Assembly (NCBI RefSeq): GCF_014204985.1
Contig: NZ_JACHMP010000001.1
Location: 6,324,001 to 6,388,000, forward strand
DNA length: 64,000 bases
DNA from: Streptosporangium becharense
Lineage (GTDB): Bacteria > Actinomycetota > Actinomycetes > Streptosporangiales > Streptosporangiaceae
Reading direction: 5' to 3'
In this document: in pieces, positions 35,132 to 44,446 of the stretch
How positions within the stretch are numbered: position 1 is the stretch's first letter
Layout of the letters: the number at the start of each line of letters is the position of its first letter
Translations under genes and position numbers: made by a program
Notes under the pieces: model-generated
Databases searched by the model: none
Told to the model about the DNA's origin: nothing
The model's input: the letters and a program-made list of their open reading frames with translations, nothing else

Positions 35132-36310
35132 CTACGGGCAGATCTCGTCGTACAGGCTGTCGAACCACGCCGCCGTCCGGCCGATGTCCACCAGGTCCGC
35201 CCCGTCCCGGGCTCCCCGGCGCAGGCGTTCATGGACCTCGGGCCGCATCGCGCGCAGGATGCCCTCGGCGAGCGCGCCGGCGTCGCCGGGTGTGGTCAGC
35301 AGGCCGTTCCGGCCGTCCTCGACCAGATCCGGCACCCCGCCGACGGCGGTGGACACCACCGGCACGCCCGCGGCGAGCGCCTCCATGACGACGACGGGCA
35401 ACCCCTCGTAGGAGGAGCTGAGCACCAGGAGGTCGGCGGAGGCGATCAGGCGTGCCGCGTCCGGCACGCTCCCGAGGAAGCGCACGGCGTCCGACCGCAG
35501 GGCCGCGACGCGGCGCGCCGTCTCGTCGTGCAGGGGACCGGACCCGGCGAGCAGGAACACGGCGCGCGGGTCGTCGCGGACCACCCTGGCCGCCGCCTCG
35601 ACGAGCAGGGCGTGGTTCTTCTGCGGGCGGAAGTTGGCCACGTGCACGATGAGGAAGGCCGAGTCGGGAACGTTCCATTCTCGCCTGATCCGCTCCGGCT
35701 CCGCGGCCAGCAGACGCTGCCGCGCGACGTCGACACCGTGGATCCGGGTGGCCAGGCCGCGGGTGCCCCGGCCGGTGAAGGCGCGGGCGACCTGCGGCGA
35801 CACGGCCACGGTCCGGGCGTCCAGCCACGCGGTGGAACGGTCGAGCAGCATCGTGGGCACCCGGTAGCGCACGTTGTGCACGGTGGAGACCAGCGCGGGC
35901 CGGGGCCTCCAGAACCGCGACACCGGCCGCAGCAACGACGCGGGGAGAGGGGAGTGGACGTTGAGGACGTCGGGCCGGAGCCGCCTGACGACCCGCACGA
36001 GCGACGGGAGGCGGAGCGCGGGCGGGCACGCGGTGAGGTCGACGACGGCTATGCCCGCCTGCCGCAGCCGTCGCACGAGCCCGTCGGTGGACGAGCGCAT
36101 GCACACGACCGTGTAGCGCTTGGCTCCGGGAGGCGCGGCCAGTAGCCGCTCGACGAGCAGGACCTCCGCGCCTCCGACGTCCAGCGTCTTGATCACTTCA
36201 CAGACGTGCAGCCTGCTTCCGGTGCTTCCGGTGCTTCCGGTGCTTCCGGTGCTTCCGGTGTTCCCGGTGCTCTCTGGGCTCGCGGTGTTCCCCGGGCTGG
36301 CGGTGGTCAC
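35132..36310 (-). CDS. Glycosyltransferase, GT4 family, with Gly-Ser-Thr repeat leader
   Basis: 392 residues. After a leader of GST repeats the enzyme begins LHVCEVIKTLDVGGAEVLLV, with donor-site HVANFRPQKNHALLV and EX7E SSYEGLPVVVMEALAAG. GTG 36310 has a good GGAGG site six bases upstream; the longer frame to 36517 adds Arg/Cys-rich sequence with no support. The N-terminal leader is encoded by 9-base tandem repeats. Stands as its own transcript with a hairpin downstream. Confidence 0.9.
   Translation of the reverse strand: MTTASPGNTASPESTGNTGSTGSTGSTGSTGSRLHVCEVIKTLDVGGAEVLLVERLLAAPPGAKRYTVVCMRSSTDGLVRRLRQAGIAVVDLTACPPALRLPSLVRVVRRLRPDVLNVHSPLPASLLRPVSRFWRPRPALVSTVHNVRYRVPTMLLDRSTAWLDARTVAVSPQVARAFTGRGTRGLATRIHGVDVARQRLLAAEPERIRREWNVPDSAFLIVHVANFRPQKNHALLVEAAARVVRDDPRAVFLLAGSGPLHDETARRVAALRSDAVRFLGSVPDAARLIASADLLVLSSSYEGLPVVVMEALAAGVPVVSTAVGGVPDLVEDGRNGLLTTPGDAGALAEGILRAMRPEVHERLRRGARDGADLVDIGRTAAWFDSLYDEICP
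36214..36267 (-). repeat. 9-bp tandem repeat, six units, coding
   Basis: Five exact TGCTTCCGG units and one variant encode Thr-Gly-Ser repeats near the N-terminus of the GT4 enzyme. In-frame copy-number change would alter linker length without breaking the gene. Confidence 0.9.
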
Positions 36311-36741
36311 GGCGCGCCTCCGCGCAGGCGTCGTCCCCCGCCGGCCGGCGGCAGGGCACGGGCGGCACCTGCGCGCATCCCGCGGCGCGCGGCCGACGGC
36401 CGTGCGGATGCTCCCGGCGTGAGCAGAATTCTCATGTTCATCCGCGTCATCATCGCGAGCCGGAAGCCCGCAGCGGTGGCGGCGCTCCGGAGCCGCAAGA
36501 CCGTGGACACAAGACATTGTGCACTCGTGCCCCTGGCATTACCGGTGGGCCGGGTCGGCACCCGCGGCGGGGCGACACGGCCCGTGCCCGGCCTCCAACA
36601 CCAATGTCACCGTTGGCCTTACCGTCGATCTCAACCAATCCTGACCGAACACGCTGTGATACCCGGCTCGACTCACTCGAACTGGAGTTCTATGTCGGTA
36701 TATCTCCAGGTGTTTCGTCTTATCTTCAGTAAGGAGGCTGT
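36311..36741. other. Divergent region between GT4 and sulfotransferase genes
   Basis: About 430 bases, A/T-richer toward the sulfotransferase gene (GTCGGTATATCTCCAGG, TTCGTCTTATCTTCAG). It ends in a strong TAAGGAGG ribosome site. No gene supported. Confidence 0.4.
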
Positions 36742-37617
36742 GTGCGCAGCTTTCTCATCGGAACCGGACGCTGTGGCTCGACGCTCGTCTACGAGGTGCT
36801 CGCCCGCCACCCGCACGTGGGGTTCGTCTCCGGCCTGGACAACCGCTGGCCGCTGACTCCGGGCCCGGTGCGCCGGAACGCCGGCGCGATCTACCGCCGG
36901 GTCCCGCCGGGTCTGGCGACGAGGAACGGCACGCGCTTCGGGCCCTCGGAGGCGTACGCGGCGCTCAGCCGCGAGGTCTCTCCCGTGATCACCGACCCCT
37001 TCCGGGACCTGACCGCCGCGGACGCCACCCCGTGGCTGGCGGCGCGGCTGAGGAGGTTCTTCGACAGGCGGGCGGCCGGGGAACAGCGGCACTTCACCCA
37101 CAAGTTCACCGGCTGGCCGCGCGCGGCCTTCCTGCGCGAGGTCTTCCCCGAGGCCAGGTTCGTGCACATCGTGCGGGACGGGCGAGCGGTGGCCAACTCG
37201 CTGAACCAGATGCCCTGGTGGCGCGGGCACCTCGGACCGGCGGGCTGGCGGTTCGGCCCGCTGCCCGACCACTACGCGCAGGAATGGGACGACGGCGGGC
37301 GGTGCCTGGCGCACCTGGCCGGGATCGGCTGGAAGATCATGATGGACGCCTACGAGGTCGCGCGGGCGGCGGTCCCGGACGACCACTGGCTGGAGGTGCG
37401 CTACGAGGACCTGCTGACCAACCCGCGCAAGCACATGGACGTGATCCTGGACTTCCTCGGGCTCGCCTGGACCGCCGACTTCGAGCGTGACCTGGCCCGC
37501 CGGACGTTCTCCGAGGGACGCGCCGAGGCGTTCCGCAAGGACCTCACCCCCGGCCAGCTCGCGCTGCTGAACCGTTCCCTCATCGGTCACCTGCACAGGT
37601 ACGGCTACGGCCTCTGA
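36742..37617 (+). CDS. PAPS-dependent sulfotransferase
   Basis: Transfers sulfate from PAPS to a hydroxyl or amine of a glycan or lipid; cytoplasmic. The 5'-phosphosulfate loop IGTGRCGSTLVYEVL is at the N-terminus and the 3'-phosphate motif VHIVRDGRAVANS near residue 145; VRYEDLLTNPRKHMD follows. 291 residues. GTG start four bases after AAGGAGG. Its position inside the glycan locus suggests a sulfated surface polymer (inference). Confidence 0.9.
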   Translation: MRSFLIGTGRCGSTLVYEVLARHPHVGFVSGLDNRWPLTPGPVRRNAGAIYRRVPPGLATRNGTRFGPSEAYAALSREVSPVITDPFRDLTAADATPWLAARLRRFFDRRAAGEQRHFTHKFTGWPRAAFLREVFPEARFVHIVRDGRAVANSLNQMPWWRGHLGPAGWRFGPLPDHYAQEWDDGGRCLAHLAGIGWKIMMDAYEVARAAVPDDHWLEVRYEDLLTNPRKHMDVILDFLGLAWTADFERDLARRTFSEGRAEAFRKDLTPGQLALLNRSLIGHLHRYGYGL

Positions 37618-37622
37618 CGCCG

Positions 37623-37658
37623 CCGGGGCCCGGTCTCCACCGGGAGGCCGGGCCCCGG
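37623..37658. terminator. Bidirectional hairpin
   Basis: A perfect 11-base-pair stem, CCGGGGCCCGG / CCGGGCCCCGG, lies between the sulfotransferase stop and the convergent membrane-protein stop. Confidence 0.7.
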
Positions 37659-37680
37659 GCCGTCATGGGCGTCCGGCGGG

Positions 37681-40026
37681 TCAGCGCAACCGGTAGACGG
37701 CGCAGTCGCCGGAACGGTAGCCGAGCGTCGCGAAGGCACCCAGGTCCGGGCTCGTGCCCGCCAGGCGCTCGTTCACGAACAGCCAGCGCACCCCGTGGTC
37801 GTCCCGTAGCCGCCGCACCGCCTCGGCCGAGGGTGCCCGGAACACCGTGTCGTTCGCCCGGAGCCGTTCGGGATCCCAGAACGGCAGGTTCTCCGCCACC
37901 TGGCCGGTCCGCCAGCTGTCCATGTTCGCCGCCGTGTAGGTCCAGCTCTCGACGAGCACGCGCCTCTCGGTCAGCGCCGCCACCCAGAACTCGCGGCCGT
38001 CGCACGGGTCGGTGTACCCCAGGCGGCAGTGCAGGTTCGTGGCGACCAGGTCGTCCGGGCCGGAGTTGGCGCGCAGCCACCGCCCTGCGGCCAGGGCGCC
38101 CGCGGGGACCGCCTCGGCGGGCGGCGTCCCGTTCGCGTCCTGCACCTGCCCCGTGGGCAGCCGGTAGGTGCCGGGCAGCACGCGGGTGGCCCAGGCGGCC
38201 GGCGTGCCGGCGGCCGTGACCAGGCAGACCACCAGAGCCCAGGTCCGCAGCCCGTTCTGGCCCGCGGCGCGCAGCGCGACGACGGCCAGCGCGACGACGG
38301 CGGCCAGCGCCAGGTACGGCAGGTACAGCGCGATGCTCGACCGGCCGGGCTCCAGGGGAACCGCGACGCCGCACAGCACCCGGATCAGGTAGACGGCCAC
38401 CACCCCGGCGACCACCGCGCCCGCCACCGCGCGCAGCGGCACCCGGGCCCGTCGCACCACCGCGACCAGCCCGCCGGCCGCCGCCATCGCCAGGTAGGGA
38501 TGAGGCGCCTGAAGGAAGTAGCCCTGCGAAAGGTGGGGGTGGCCCAGCAGCAGCGCGGCTCCCAGGCCCGCCACGCCCATGCCGAGCGCGAGCAGCACCC
38601 CGGGCCGCAGCAGCGTCCGCGGGCGGCTGGGCAGCCCGAGGACGCCGCACCAGGTGATCGCGGCGCACAGCAGGCACAGCAGGGTGACGCCGAGCGCCGC
38701 CGTCGCCGGCACCTCGCCGGTCACGCCGGTCAGGTGGGTGAAGCTCTCCCGCATGATGGACAACGGGTCGACGACGATCCCCTGCCGGGCACCGCCGAAG
38801 AGCACGACCTGGGCGAAGACCAGGCACGCCGCGGTCATCGCGAGCGCGCCGAGCGCGGCCTTCGGCGGACGCAGCCACCACAACCCCTGGACCGCGGCCA
38901 CCGCCACCAGGCCGGCGGTGAGCAGCGGCAGATAGGTGGCCTTGGCGCCCATGACCGCCACCAGGAGGACCCCCAGCAGCAGCCAGACGTGCCAGCCGCG
39001 CCGCCGCCGGTCGAGGAGGTCGAGGAGGACCACGACGATCGCCGCGAAGAACATCGCGCCGAAGGTCTGCGTCGGGCTCGACCACGACTGGACGGTCTTC
39101 CAGGTGAACACCCCCGGCACCGTGCCGAGGAAGAGGTTGGGGGCGGTGACCAGGACCGTGCTCACCAGGCCGATCAGTGCTCCCGGCCACGAGCCCGTGA
39201 CGCGCCTGCCCGCCGCGGCGAGCAGGACGGCGAGCGCGGCCAGCATGGGCAGCACGCCCAGGCGCAGCAGCAGCACCAGCGGCTCCACCCCGGTCGTCCA
39301 GCTCACCGCCGCCAGGTGCGCGTAGACGAACCAGTGGTAGACCAGGGGCTCCCCGGCGACCGTCGGCACGGTGGGCGGCACGTGGTGGCGCAGCTCGCCC
39401 ACCAGCGCCAGGTGGAACGGTACGTCGACGAACGACGTCCCCAGCGCGGGCCAGGTCAGGGCCTGGGTCCGGAAGAAGTTGACGGCGCTCCACACCACGA
39501 GGTAGGCGACGACCAGCGCGATCGCCCACGGCCACCATGCCGGTGCCCGGTCCGAGGGCAGGCGGTGCGTCTGGCTCCGCCAGTGCCGGCGCAGCCGCGG
39601 GACCGCCAGGAACACGGCGTAGGTGGCGACCGGCCACGCGGTGACGAGCAACGGTGCCCCGGCGGCGCGGGCCGCGACGTAGGCGAACACCTCCAGGGCG
39701 TAGCCGGTGACCACGCCGAGCGCGATCTCCTCGGCGGGTGTCCGCGCGCGACCGTACAGGGCTCTGACCAGCAGCACCCCGGGCAGTGCGACCCCCAGGG
39801 CGAGGTGAGCGCAGAAGAGGGCGAGGTCCCTGGGCGAGACGCCGTAACGGAGCAGCACCGGCACGGTGAGGGCGGCGACGGACGCCGCGGGCAGCCACCG
39901 GACGAGGCGTCCCCGGACCGGGTGGGTGGAGGGGGCTTCCCGGGACGGGAGCCCGTCCGGCGGAGCCCCCCGCACGGATGCGAGGGGGCTCGGCGCGGAA
40001 TGCGGAGAGGGCGGAGCTTCGGCCAT
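37681..40026 (-). CDS. Large polytopic membrane protein, GT-C-like candidate (paralogue A)
   Basis: 781 residues from the ATG at 40026. About 14 hydrophobic helices are followed by a C-terminal extracytoplasmic domain of ~150 residues. A candidate GT-C Asp motif, VDVPFHLALVGELRHH, is near residue 197. Next come AGEPLVYHWFVYAHLAA and a conserved C-terminal stretch (GRWLRANSGPDDLVATN, then FWVAALTERRVLVESWTYTA). It is clearly paralogous to the protein at 44447-46933, sharing these motifs in order. Precise activity is unknown; arabino-/mannosyltransferase-like or acyl-type transfer are both possible. Confidence 0.8.
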   Translation of the reverse strand: MAEAPPSPHSAPSPLASVRGAPPDGLPSREAPSTHPVRGRLVRWLPAASVAALTVPVLLRYGVSPRDLALFCAHLALGVALPGVLLVRALYGRARTPAEEIALGVVTGYALEVFAYVAARAAGAPLLVTAWPVATYAVFLAVPRLRRHWRSQTHRLPSDRAPAWWPWAIALVVAYLVVWSAVNFFRTQALTWPALGTSFVDVPFHLALVGELRHHVPPTVPTVAGEPLVYHWFVYAHLAAVSWTTGVEPLVLLLRLGVLPMLAALAVLLAAAGRRVTGSWPGALIGLVSTVLVTAPNLFLGTVPGVFTWKTVQSWSSPTQTFGAMFFAAIVVVLLDLLDRRRRGWHVWLLLGVLLVAVMGAKATYLPLLTAGLVAVAAVQGLWWLRPPKAALGALAMTAACLVFAQVVLFGGARQGIVVDPLSIMRESFTHLTGVTGEVPATAALGVTLLCLLCAAITWCGVLGLPSRPRTLLRPGVLLALGMGVAGLGAALLLGHPHLSQGYFLQAPHPYLAMAAAGGLVAVVRRARVPLRAVAGAVVAGVVAVYLIRVLCGVAVPLEPGRSSIALYLPYLALAAVVALAVVALRAAGQNGLRTWALVVCLVTAAGTPAAWATRVLPGTYRLPTGQVQDANGTPPAEAVPAGALAAGRWLRANSGPDDLVATNLHCRLGYTDPCDGREFWVAALTERRVLVESWTYTAANMDSWRTGQVAENLPFWDPERLRANDTVFRAPSAEAVRRLRDDHGVRWLFVNERLAGTSPDLGAFATLGYRSGDCAVYRLR

Positions 40027-40150
40027 GGCCGCAAGCCTGACGACCGGGAGGGCCGCGCACGGGTGTTGACGTACCGTGGCGGTGATCTTCTTGCCAGTCC
40101 TTTGCGGGGCCTTGTCACGGGTGGTACGGGCGTTGCGGGCACGCGGGGCG

Positions 40151-40187
40151 ACCGCCCGGCCGGCCCCGATGACGGGGGCCGGGCGGT
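40151..40187 (-). terminator. Hairpin downstream of the methyltransferase gene
   Basis: Outer arms ACCGCCCGG / CCGGGCGGT enclose further paired C and G runs. Oriented for leftward transcription ending after the methyltransferase gene, before the paralogue-A gene starts at 40026. Confidence 0.6.
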
Positions 40188-40202
40188 GAGCGGGTGCGGG
40201 CG

Positions 40203-40250
40203 GCACGGGAGAGCACGGGAGAGCACGGGAGAGCACGGGAGAGCACGGCA
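40203..40250. repeat. 10-bp tandem repeat
   Basis: Nearly five copies of GCACGGGAGA in a row, non-coding, in the spacer next to the hairpin downstream of the methyltransferase gene. Confidence 0.9.
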
Positions 40251-40308
40251 GGACACGCATGACGGGCGGGACCGGGCGGTCGCACCCTCCGGGGTCCACC
40301 CTCCGGGG

Positions 40309-41130
40309 TCACCCGCCGCCCGCCTCCTCGGCCAGGCGGAGGCCCGGCCCGGTGACACCGACGTACTTGCCCTGGTACTCGAAGACCCGGAAGTGCGGCT
40401 GCCGCTCCGCGTACTCCCGGAAGACCAGGTCGTCCTGGATGTCGTCCATGACGAAGACGTGGCCGCAGGTCAGGTGCGGCGCCGTCCTGCGGATGAAGAA
40501 CTCCCTGCCCTGGCGGCTCTTGTCGGAGTCGTAGTGGACCAGGTCCACCTCGGTCCCCGGGAGCAGGATCTCCTCCAGGTTGCGCCGGTCACCCCTGGTG
40601 CGCAGGGTCCACGGCTCCTTCAGCTCCTCGGGCACGACGTAGCCGATGTACCGCTCGGGGTCGGGGATGCGGAAGAACGGGAAGTCGCTGGAGTGCAGGC
40701 GGCCGCTCCCGTTCGTCCGTATCGCGGCGAGGACGGCCGCGGTGGACCAGCCGGCGGCCACGCCGGTCTCCAGCGCGGTCGCCGGCCGCAGGACCCGCGT
40801 CAGCAGGTACAGCAGCTCGATCCCGGCCGGGCCGCCCAGGTCGACGCCGGACGCCCGGAGCTCCTCCACTCGGGGCCGCGCCGACGCGGCGAGCGACCGC
40901 GCGAACTCCACGCTCTCCCGCCACAGGGCCTCATCGACGCGCTCCCCCCACGCGTGCAGGTCCTCGGCCCGGCTCGCCGCCCACGCGGTGGCCGCCCTCG
41001 TCTCCCGCCCGTACCCGGCGCGGAGCCGCCGCAGGGCCTTGCGCGCCATGACCGGCAGGTAGCCGGGCCGCACGCTGTTGCGGACGACGACGGAGACGCT
41101 CATGGGCGGCAGTGTGCCCGTTCCTCTCAT
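40309..41130 (-). CDS. Class I SAM-dependent methyltransferase (Methyltransf_24-like)
   Basis: 273 residues. The SAM-binding segment is ALETGVAAGWSTAAVLAAI near residue 118. VDLVHYDSDKSRQGREFF and FVMDDIQDDLVF supply the acidic residues of the family's catalytic site. The ATG at 41130 has AAAGGAG five bases upstream; 41103 is a weaker alternative. Lies between a DUF4082 surface protein and a GT-C-like membrane protein, so the acceptor is plausibly a sugar of the local glycan. Confidence 0.85.
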   Translation of the reverse strand: MRGTGTLPPMSVSVVVRNSVRPGYLPVMARKALRRLRAGYGRETRAATAWAASRAEDLHAWGERVDEALWRESVEFARSLAASARPRVEELRASGVDLGGPAGIELLYLLTRVLRPATALETGVAAGWSTAAVLAAIRTNGSGRLHSSDFPFFRIPDPERYIGYVVPEELKEPWTLRTRGDRRNLEEILLPGTEVDLVHYDSDKSRQGREFFIRRTAPHLTCGHVFVMDDIQDDLVFREYAERQPHFRVFEYQGKYVGVTGPGLRLAEEAGGG

Positions 41131-41186
41131 GTCTGCTCCTTTCGCCCGGCCGGCCGTCGCGGTGACGGCCGGCCGGAGTCGCTCGA

Positions 41187-44144
41187 TCAGCTCGGGTTGC
41201 GGTTAAACAACACGTCGACCCAGTAGTTGGTGGACTGGTAGGTGTTGGTGGGGAAGGCGTTGGACGAGCTGTAGCGGTACACGCCGTTGCCGCCCTGCTC
41301 GCCGTCCGCCAGCGCCAGCAGCGGGTCGCGGACGTACCGTGCGGTGAAGTACGGCCTCGTCGCCGAGTACCTCCCCGACTTCATGTGGTACGAGGCGACG
41401 TAGGTGGTGCCGGCGGTGACCGGCACCGGGGTGTCGAAGTTCACCTGCTGCCAGCCGGAGGCGGTCTCGCCGACGGCGGTCGCGCTCCGCAGCAGCTGGC
41501 CTCCGGCGGTCCACAGACTGCCGACGTGCGGGCCGGTGTTCAGCGGGGCCTTGTAGAAGCGGACCCCGGTGACGACGCCGTCGGCGATCGCCTGGAATTT
41601 CAGGCCGACCACGGTCGCCCGGGTGTCGCCGGTGTCCTCGATCGCGGGTTCGTCCGTGTCGTCCCAGAGGGTGCTCGACGGGGTGAAGACCACGTCGACC
41701 CAGTAGTTGGTGGACTTGAAGCTGGCGGTGGGGAAGCCGCTCGCGGCGCCGTAGCGGTACACGCCGTTGCCCCCGGAGGAGCCGCTGGAGGGTGCGGTGA
41801 GCACCCCGCTTCCGTGGCTCCTGGTGAAGTAGGGCCTCGTGATCGAGTAGTTGCCGTTCGGCGCGTGGTAGGAGGCGACGTAGGTGGTGTCGGAGCTCAC
41901 CGGGACGGGCGTGGCGAAGTTCACCTGCTGCCAGCCGCTCGCCGTCTCATTGGTGAACGTCGCCGTCGCCAGCAGCTGACCCGAGGCGGTCCACAGGTTG
42001 CCGACGTGCGTCCCGGTGTTCTGCACGCCCTTGTAGAACCTGATCCCGCTGATGTGGCCCGGCCGGGTGGCCTGGAACTTCACCCCCACCTCGACCGCAG
42101 CGGGGTCACCGCCGGAGGCGAGGGCCGGGGTGGTGGAGGCCGGCCACAGGGTGCAGGGGCAGGCGGCGACGACGGTGACGATCCGCTCGTTCGGGGTGCC
42201 CTGGACGTTCCCGCTGTCGTCGACCGCCCGGGACATGATCGTCACCTGTCCCGCGGCGCCGGTCGTCCAGCTGTACTGCCACCTGGTGCGGCCCTTGGCC
42301 TGGAACCAGCGGTTGCCGCCGTCGAAGGAGACCTCGACGGCGGCGACCACGCCGCCGCCGGTGTCGTTCGCGGTGCCCTCGACCGAGATGGTCGTCCCGC
42401 TCGGCACGGACGCGTTCGGCGACGGGGTGTCGATCACCGAGGCCGGGCGGGAGGTGTCGGGCGACGCGCTCGCCGGGATCAGGCCCGGCTGCAGGGTGGC
42501 CGGCTGTGCCCCCATGTCGGCGAAGATGTTGACCGTCGCCTGCTGGGCCCGGATGTCGGTGGGCATGCCGGCCCGGTCGTGGACGGGGTCGAGCGCCCAC
42601 GACCACTGCGTGGTGCCCGTGCCGAAGACGATCGCGCCGCTGGAGTGCTTGTACAGCGACAGGTTGTGCGTGGCGACCCCGGGGCCGTAGGCGTTGCCGA
42701 AGTTCAGCAGGTACCGTGTCATCCTGCCGATCACCGTCCTGGAGTAGCGCACCAGGCCCGGTGGCGAGAACTCGGTGTCGGGCGCCTCGTCCCACTCGTA
42801 GCCGAGGATCCCGGAGGGGAAGACCGCCGTCTCGCCCGGCTGGAGGTTCGCCACCGACGTGTAGCGCCACAGCCGCATGGGGGCGAACTCGGAGGAGACG
42901 ACCATGGCGTCGGCGACCGTTCCGTTGATCCGGAACAGGGTGCCGGTCAGCGCGTTCTCCGGCCTGCCGCCCTCCGGGGGAGGGACGAAACGCGGGTCGC
43001 GCCAGGTGCCGGTCCACTGCGGGCTCGGGTCGATCTTGGCGTTCGCCAGCGTCTCCTTGTAGCAGACGAGCGTCCGGAACGGGGTGTTCTGGTCATCGAT
43101 GCTGTTCTCCCAGCGGGTCTTCCAGAAGACCTCGTTCGCCGAGAAGAAGGCCATGTTGACCCCGGAGTCGCGGGCGGCCTCGGCGTTCTCCCGCATCTCC
43201 CGCGACCAGTACTCGTCGTGGCCGACGGACAGGAACGCCCGGTGCCCGAGCAGCTGCGCCGGCCGGCTCGCGGTGTCGATGTTGGAGGTGTAGGAGACGT
43301 CGTAGCCGTTGGCCTCCAGCCACCGGACCATGGGGTACTCGGAGTTGAAGAAGTAGCTCTCCCGCGAGCCGCCGATGGTGCCCGCGCGGGTGAGGACGGG
43401 CCGGTTGTAGCTGACCTTGAAGGCGCGTCCGGCGGGACTGCCGGAGTAGAGGCTGTTGCCGCCGTAGGTGTTGTACGCCTGCCAGGTGGCGTCGGAGGTC
43501 TGGAAGAGCAGGTCGGCGTTGCGGGCGTCGTCCCGGACGACGAAGAGGATCTGGCTGGCTCCCGCGACGCCGTCCTCGCGGACCAGCTTCGCGCTGTAGA
43601 CGCCGGAGACGGCGTCGGCCGGCACCGCCCAGGAGGCCGACACCGCCCAGGTGCCGCAGTCGACCAGCCCGGTCTCGGCCTCCCGCCGGCAGGCGGCCTG
43701 TTCCTGGGGCAGTGGGACGGACGGCTCGACCGTTGTGATCTTGCGGGCGCCCATGCCGCCGTAGTAGCCGATGCGGTAGATGTCCACCCGGTAGTCGGAC
43801 GCCGGCGTGTTCACCTTGAAGTCGACGGTCTGGCCCACGTTCACACTCATCTGTGCCGTGTAGCCCAGGATGTCGGGGCTGCCCGCGCCGGGGATGTCCC
43901 ACTCGCTGGGCGGGTTACCGGGCAGGCTGTTCTCCTGGCAGATGACGGACTCCGCCGGGCAGGCCAGCGCGGCCCGTCCGGCCGCCGCCTCGGCCGTGCC
44001 CGCGGTGATGCCCCCGGTGAGGTCCCGCGGCAGCTGACCGGGACCGAGCAGGCCCGCCGCGGCTAGGACGGCCACCCCCGCGAGCGGGGTGCGGCGGAAC
44101 GCCCGCCTCCATCCTGAGCAGGCTTTTCTTTCGTCTTTTGCCAT
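41187..44144 (-). CDS. Secreted DMFase-beta-like protein with two DUF4082 domains
   Basis: 985 residues, probably extracellular. Signal peptide (FRRTPLAGVAVLAAAGLL). Residues ~60-540 resemble the N,N-dimethylformamidase large-subunit-like domain (VDFKVNTPASDYRVDIYRIG, then FLSVGHDEYWSREMRENAEA). An Ig-like domain follows (~545-650, RTRWQYSWTTGAAGQV). The C-terminus has two DUF4082 domains of ~150 residues, each with GIRFYKG or GVRFYKA, ETASGWQQVNF, TTYVASYH and STNYWVDV. DUF4082 is a common wall- or carbohydrate-associated module. Function of the whole is unknown; it may be an adhesin or glycan-modifying enzyme. Confidence 0.85.
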   Translation of the reverse strand: MAKDERKACSGWRRAFRRTPLAGVAVLAAAGLLGPGQLPRDLTGGITAGTAEAAAGRAALACPAESVICQENSLPGNPPSEWDIPGAGSPDILGYTAQMSVNVGQTVDFKVNTPASDYRVDIYRIGYYGGMGARKITTVEPSVPLPQEQAACRREAETGLVDCGTWAVSASWAVPADAVSGVYSAKLVREDGVAGASQILFVVRDDARNADLLFQTSDATWQAYNTYGGNSLYSGSPAGRAFKVSYNRPVLTRAGTIGGSRESYFFNSEYPMVRWLEANGYDVSYTSNIDTASRPAQLLGHRAFLSVGHDEYWSREMRENAEAARDSGVNMAFFSANEVFWKTRWENSIDDQNTPFRTLVCYKETLANAKIDPSPQWTGTWRDPRFVPPPEGGRPENALTGTLFRINGTVADAMVVSSEFAPMRLWRYTSVANLQPGETAVFPSGILGYEWDEAPDTEFSPPGLVRYSRTVIGRMTRYLLNFGNAYGPGVATHNLSLYKHSSGAIVFGTGTTQWSWALDPVHDRAGMPTDIRAQQATVNIFADMGAQPATLQPGLIPASASPDTSRPASVIDTPSPNASVPSGTTISVEGTANDTGGGVVAAVEVSFDGGNRWFQAKGRTRWQYSWTTGAAGQVTIMSRAVDDSGNVQGTPNERIVTVVAACPCTLWPASTTPALASGGDPAAVEVGVKFQATRPGHISGIRFYKGVQNTGTHVGNLWTASGQLLATATFTNETASGWQQVNFATPVPVSSDTTYVASYHAPNGNYSITRPYFTRSHGSGVLTAPSSGSSGGNGVYRYGAASGFPTASFKSTNYWVDVVFTPSSTLWDDTDEPAIEDTGDTRATVVGLKFQAIADGVVTGVRFYKAPLNTGPHVGSLWTAGGQLLRSATAVGETASGWQQVNFDTPVPVTAGTTYVASYHMKSGRYSATRPYFTARYVRDPLLALADGEQGGNGVYRYSSSNAFPTNTYQSTNYWVDVLFNRNPS

Positions 44145-44446
44145 AGTGCGACCCCCGACGCGATCCCGGCGAACTCCCGGCCGATGATGAAGATCACGGG
44201 AGCAAGCGAAATATAACGACGCTTGTCACCCGGCCCCCGTCACACACGAAGAGGGGCGATTTCCCTACAGGGCGGGCGTAACGCCGATTCCGCTCGGGCG
44301 GCGCACCCGCCGGCGATCATGCTCGGCCCACGGGACCGTGCGGAAACGGGCCCGTCCCTCCCGGGCGGCACAACGCGGCGCCAAGAAACGGCCGCGCTCC
44401 GGCGTCCCGGGAGGCGCCGGGCGGCCGTTTCACCAGGCTTGCGCGC
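44145..44446. other. Divergent spacer before paralogue B
   Basis: About 300 bases between the divergent DUF4082 and membrane-protein genes. It contains AGCGAAATATAACGAC near 44207, a TATAAC -10-like hexamer, and otherwise no gene I can support. Confidence 0.4.

Noticed and set aside
40203-40250. Decamer array as a CRISPR or replication iteron
   Set aside because: Units are only 10 bases, head-to-tail with no spacers, and no cas or replication gene is near.
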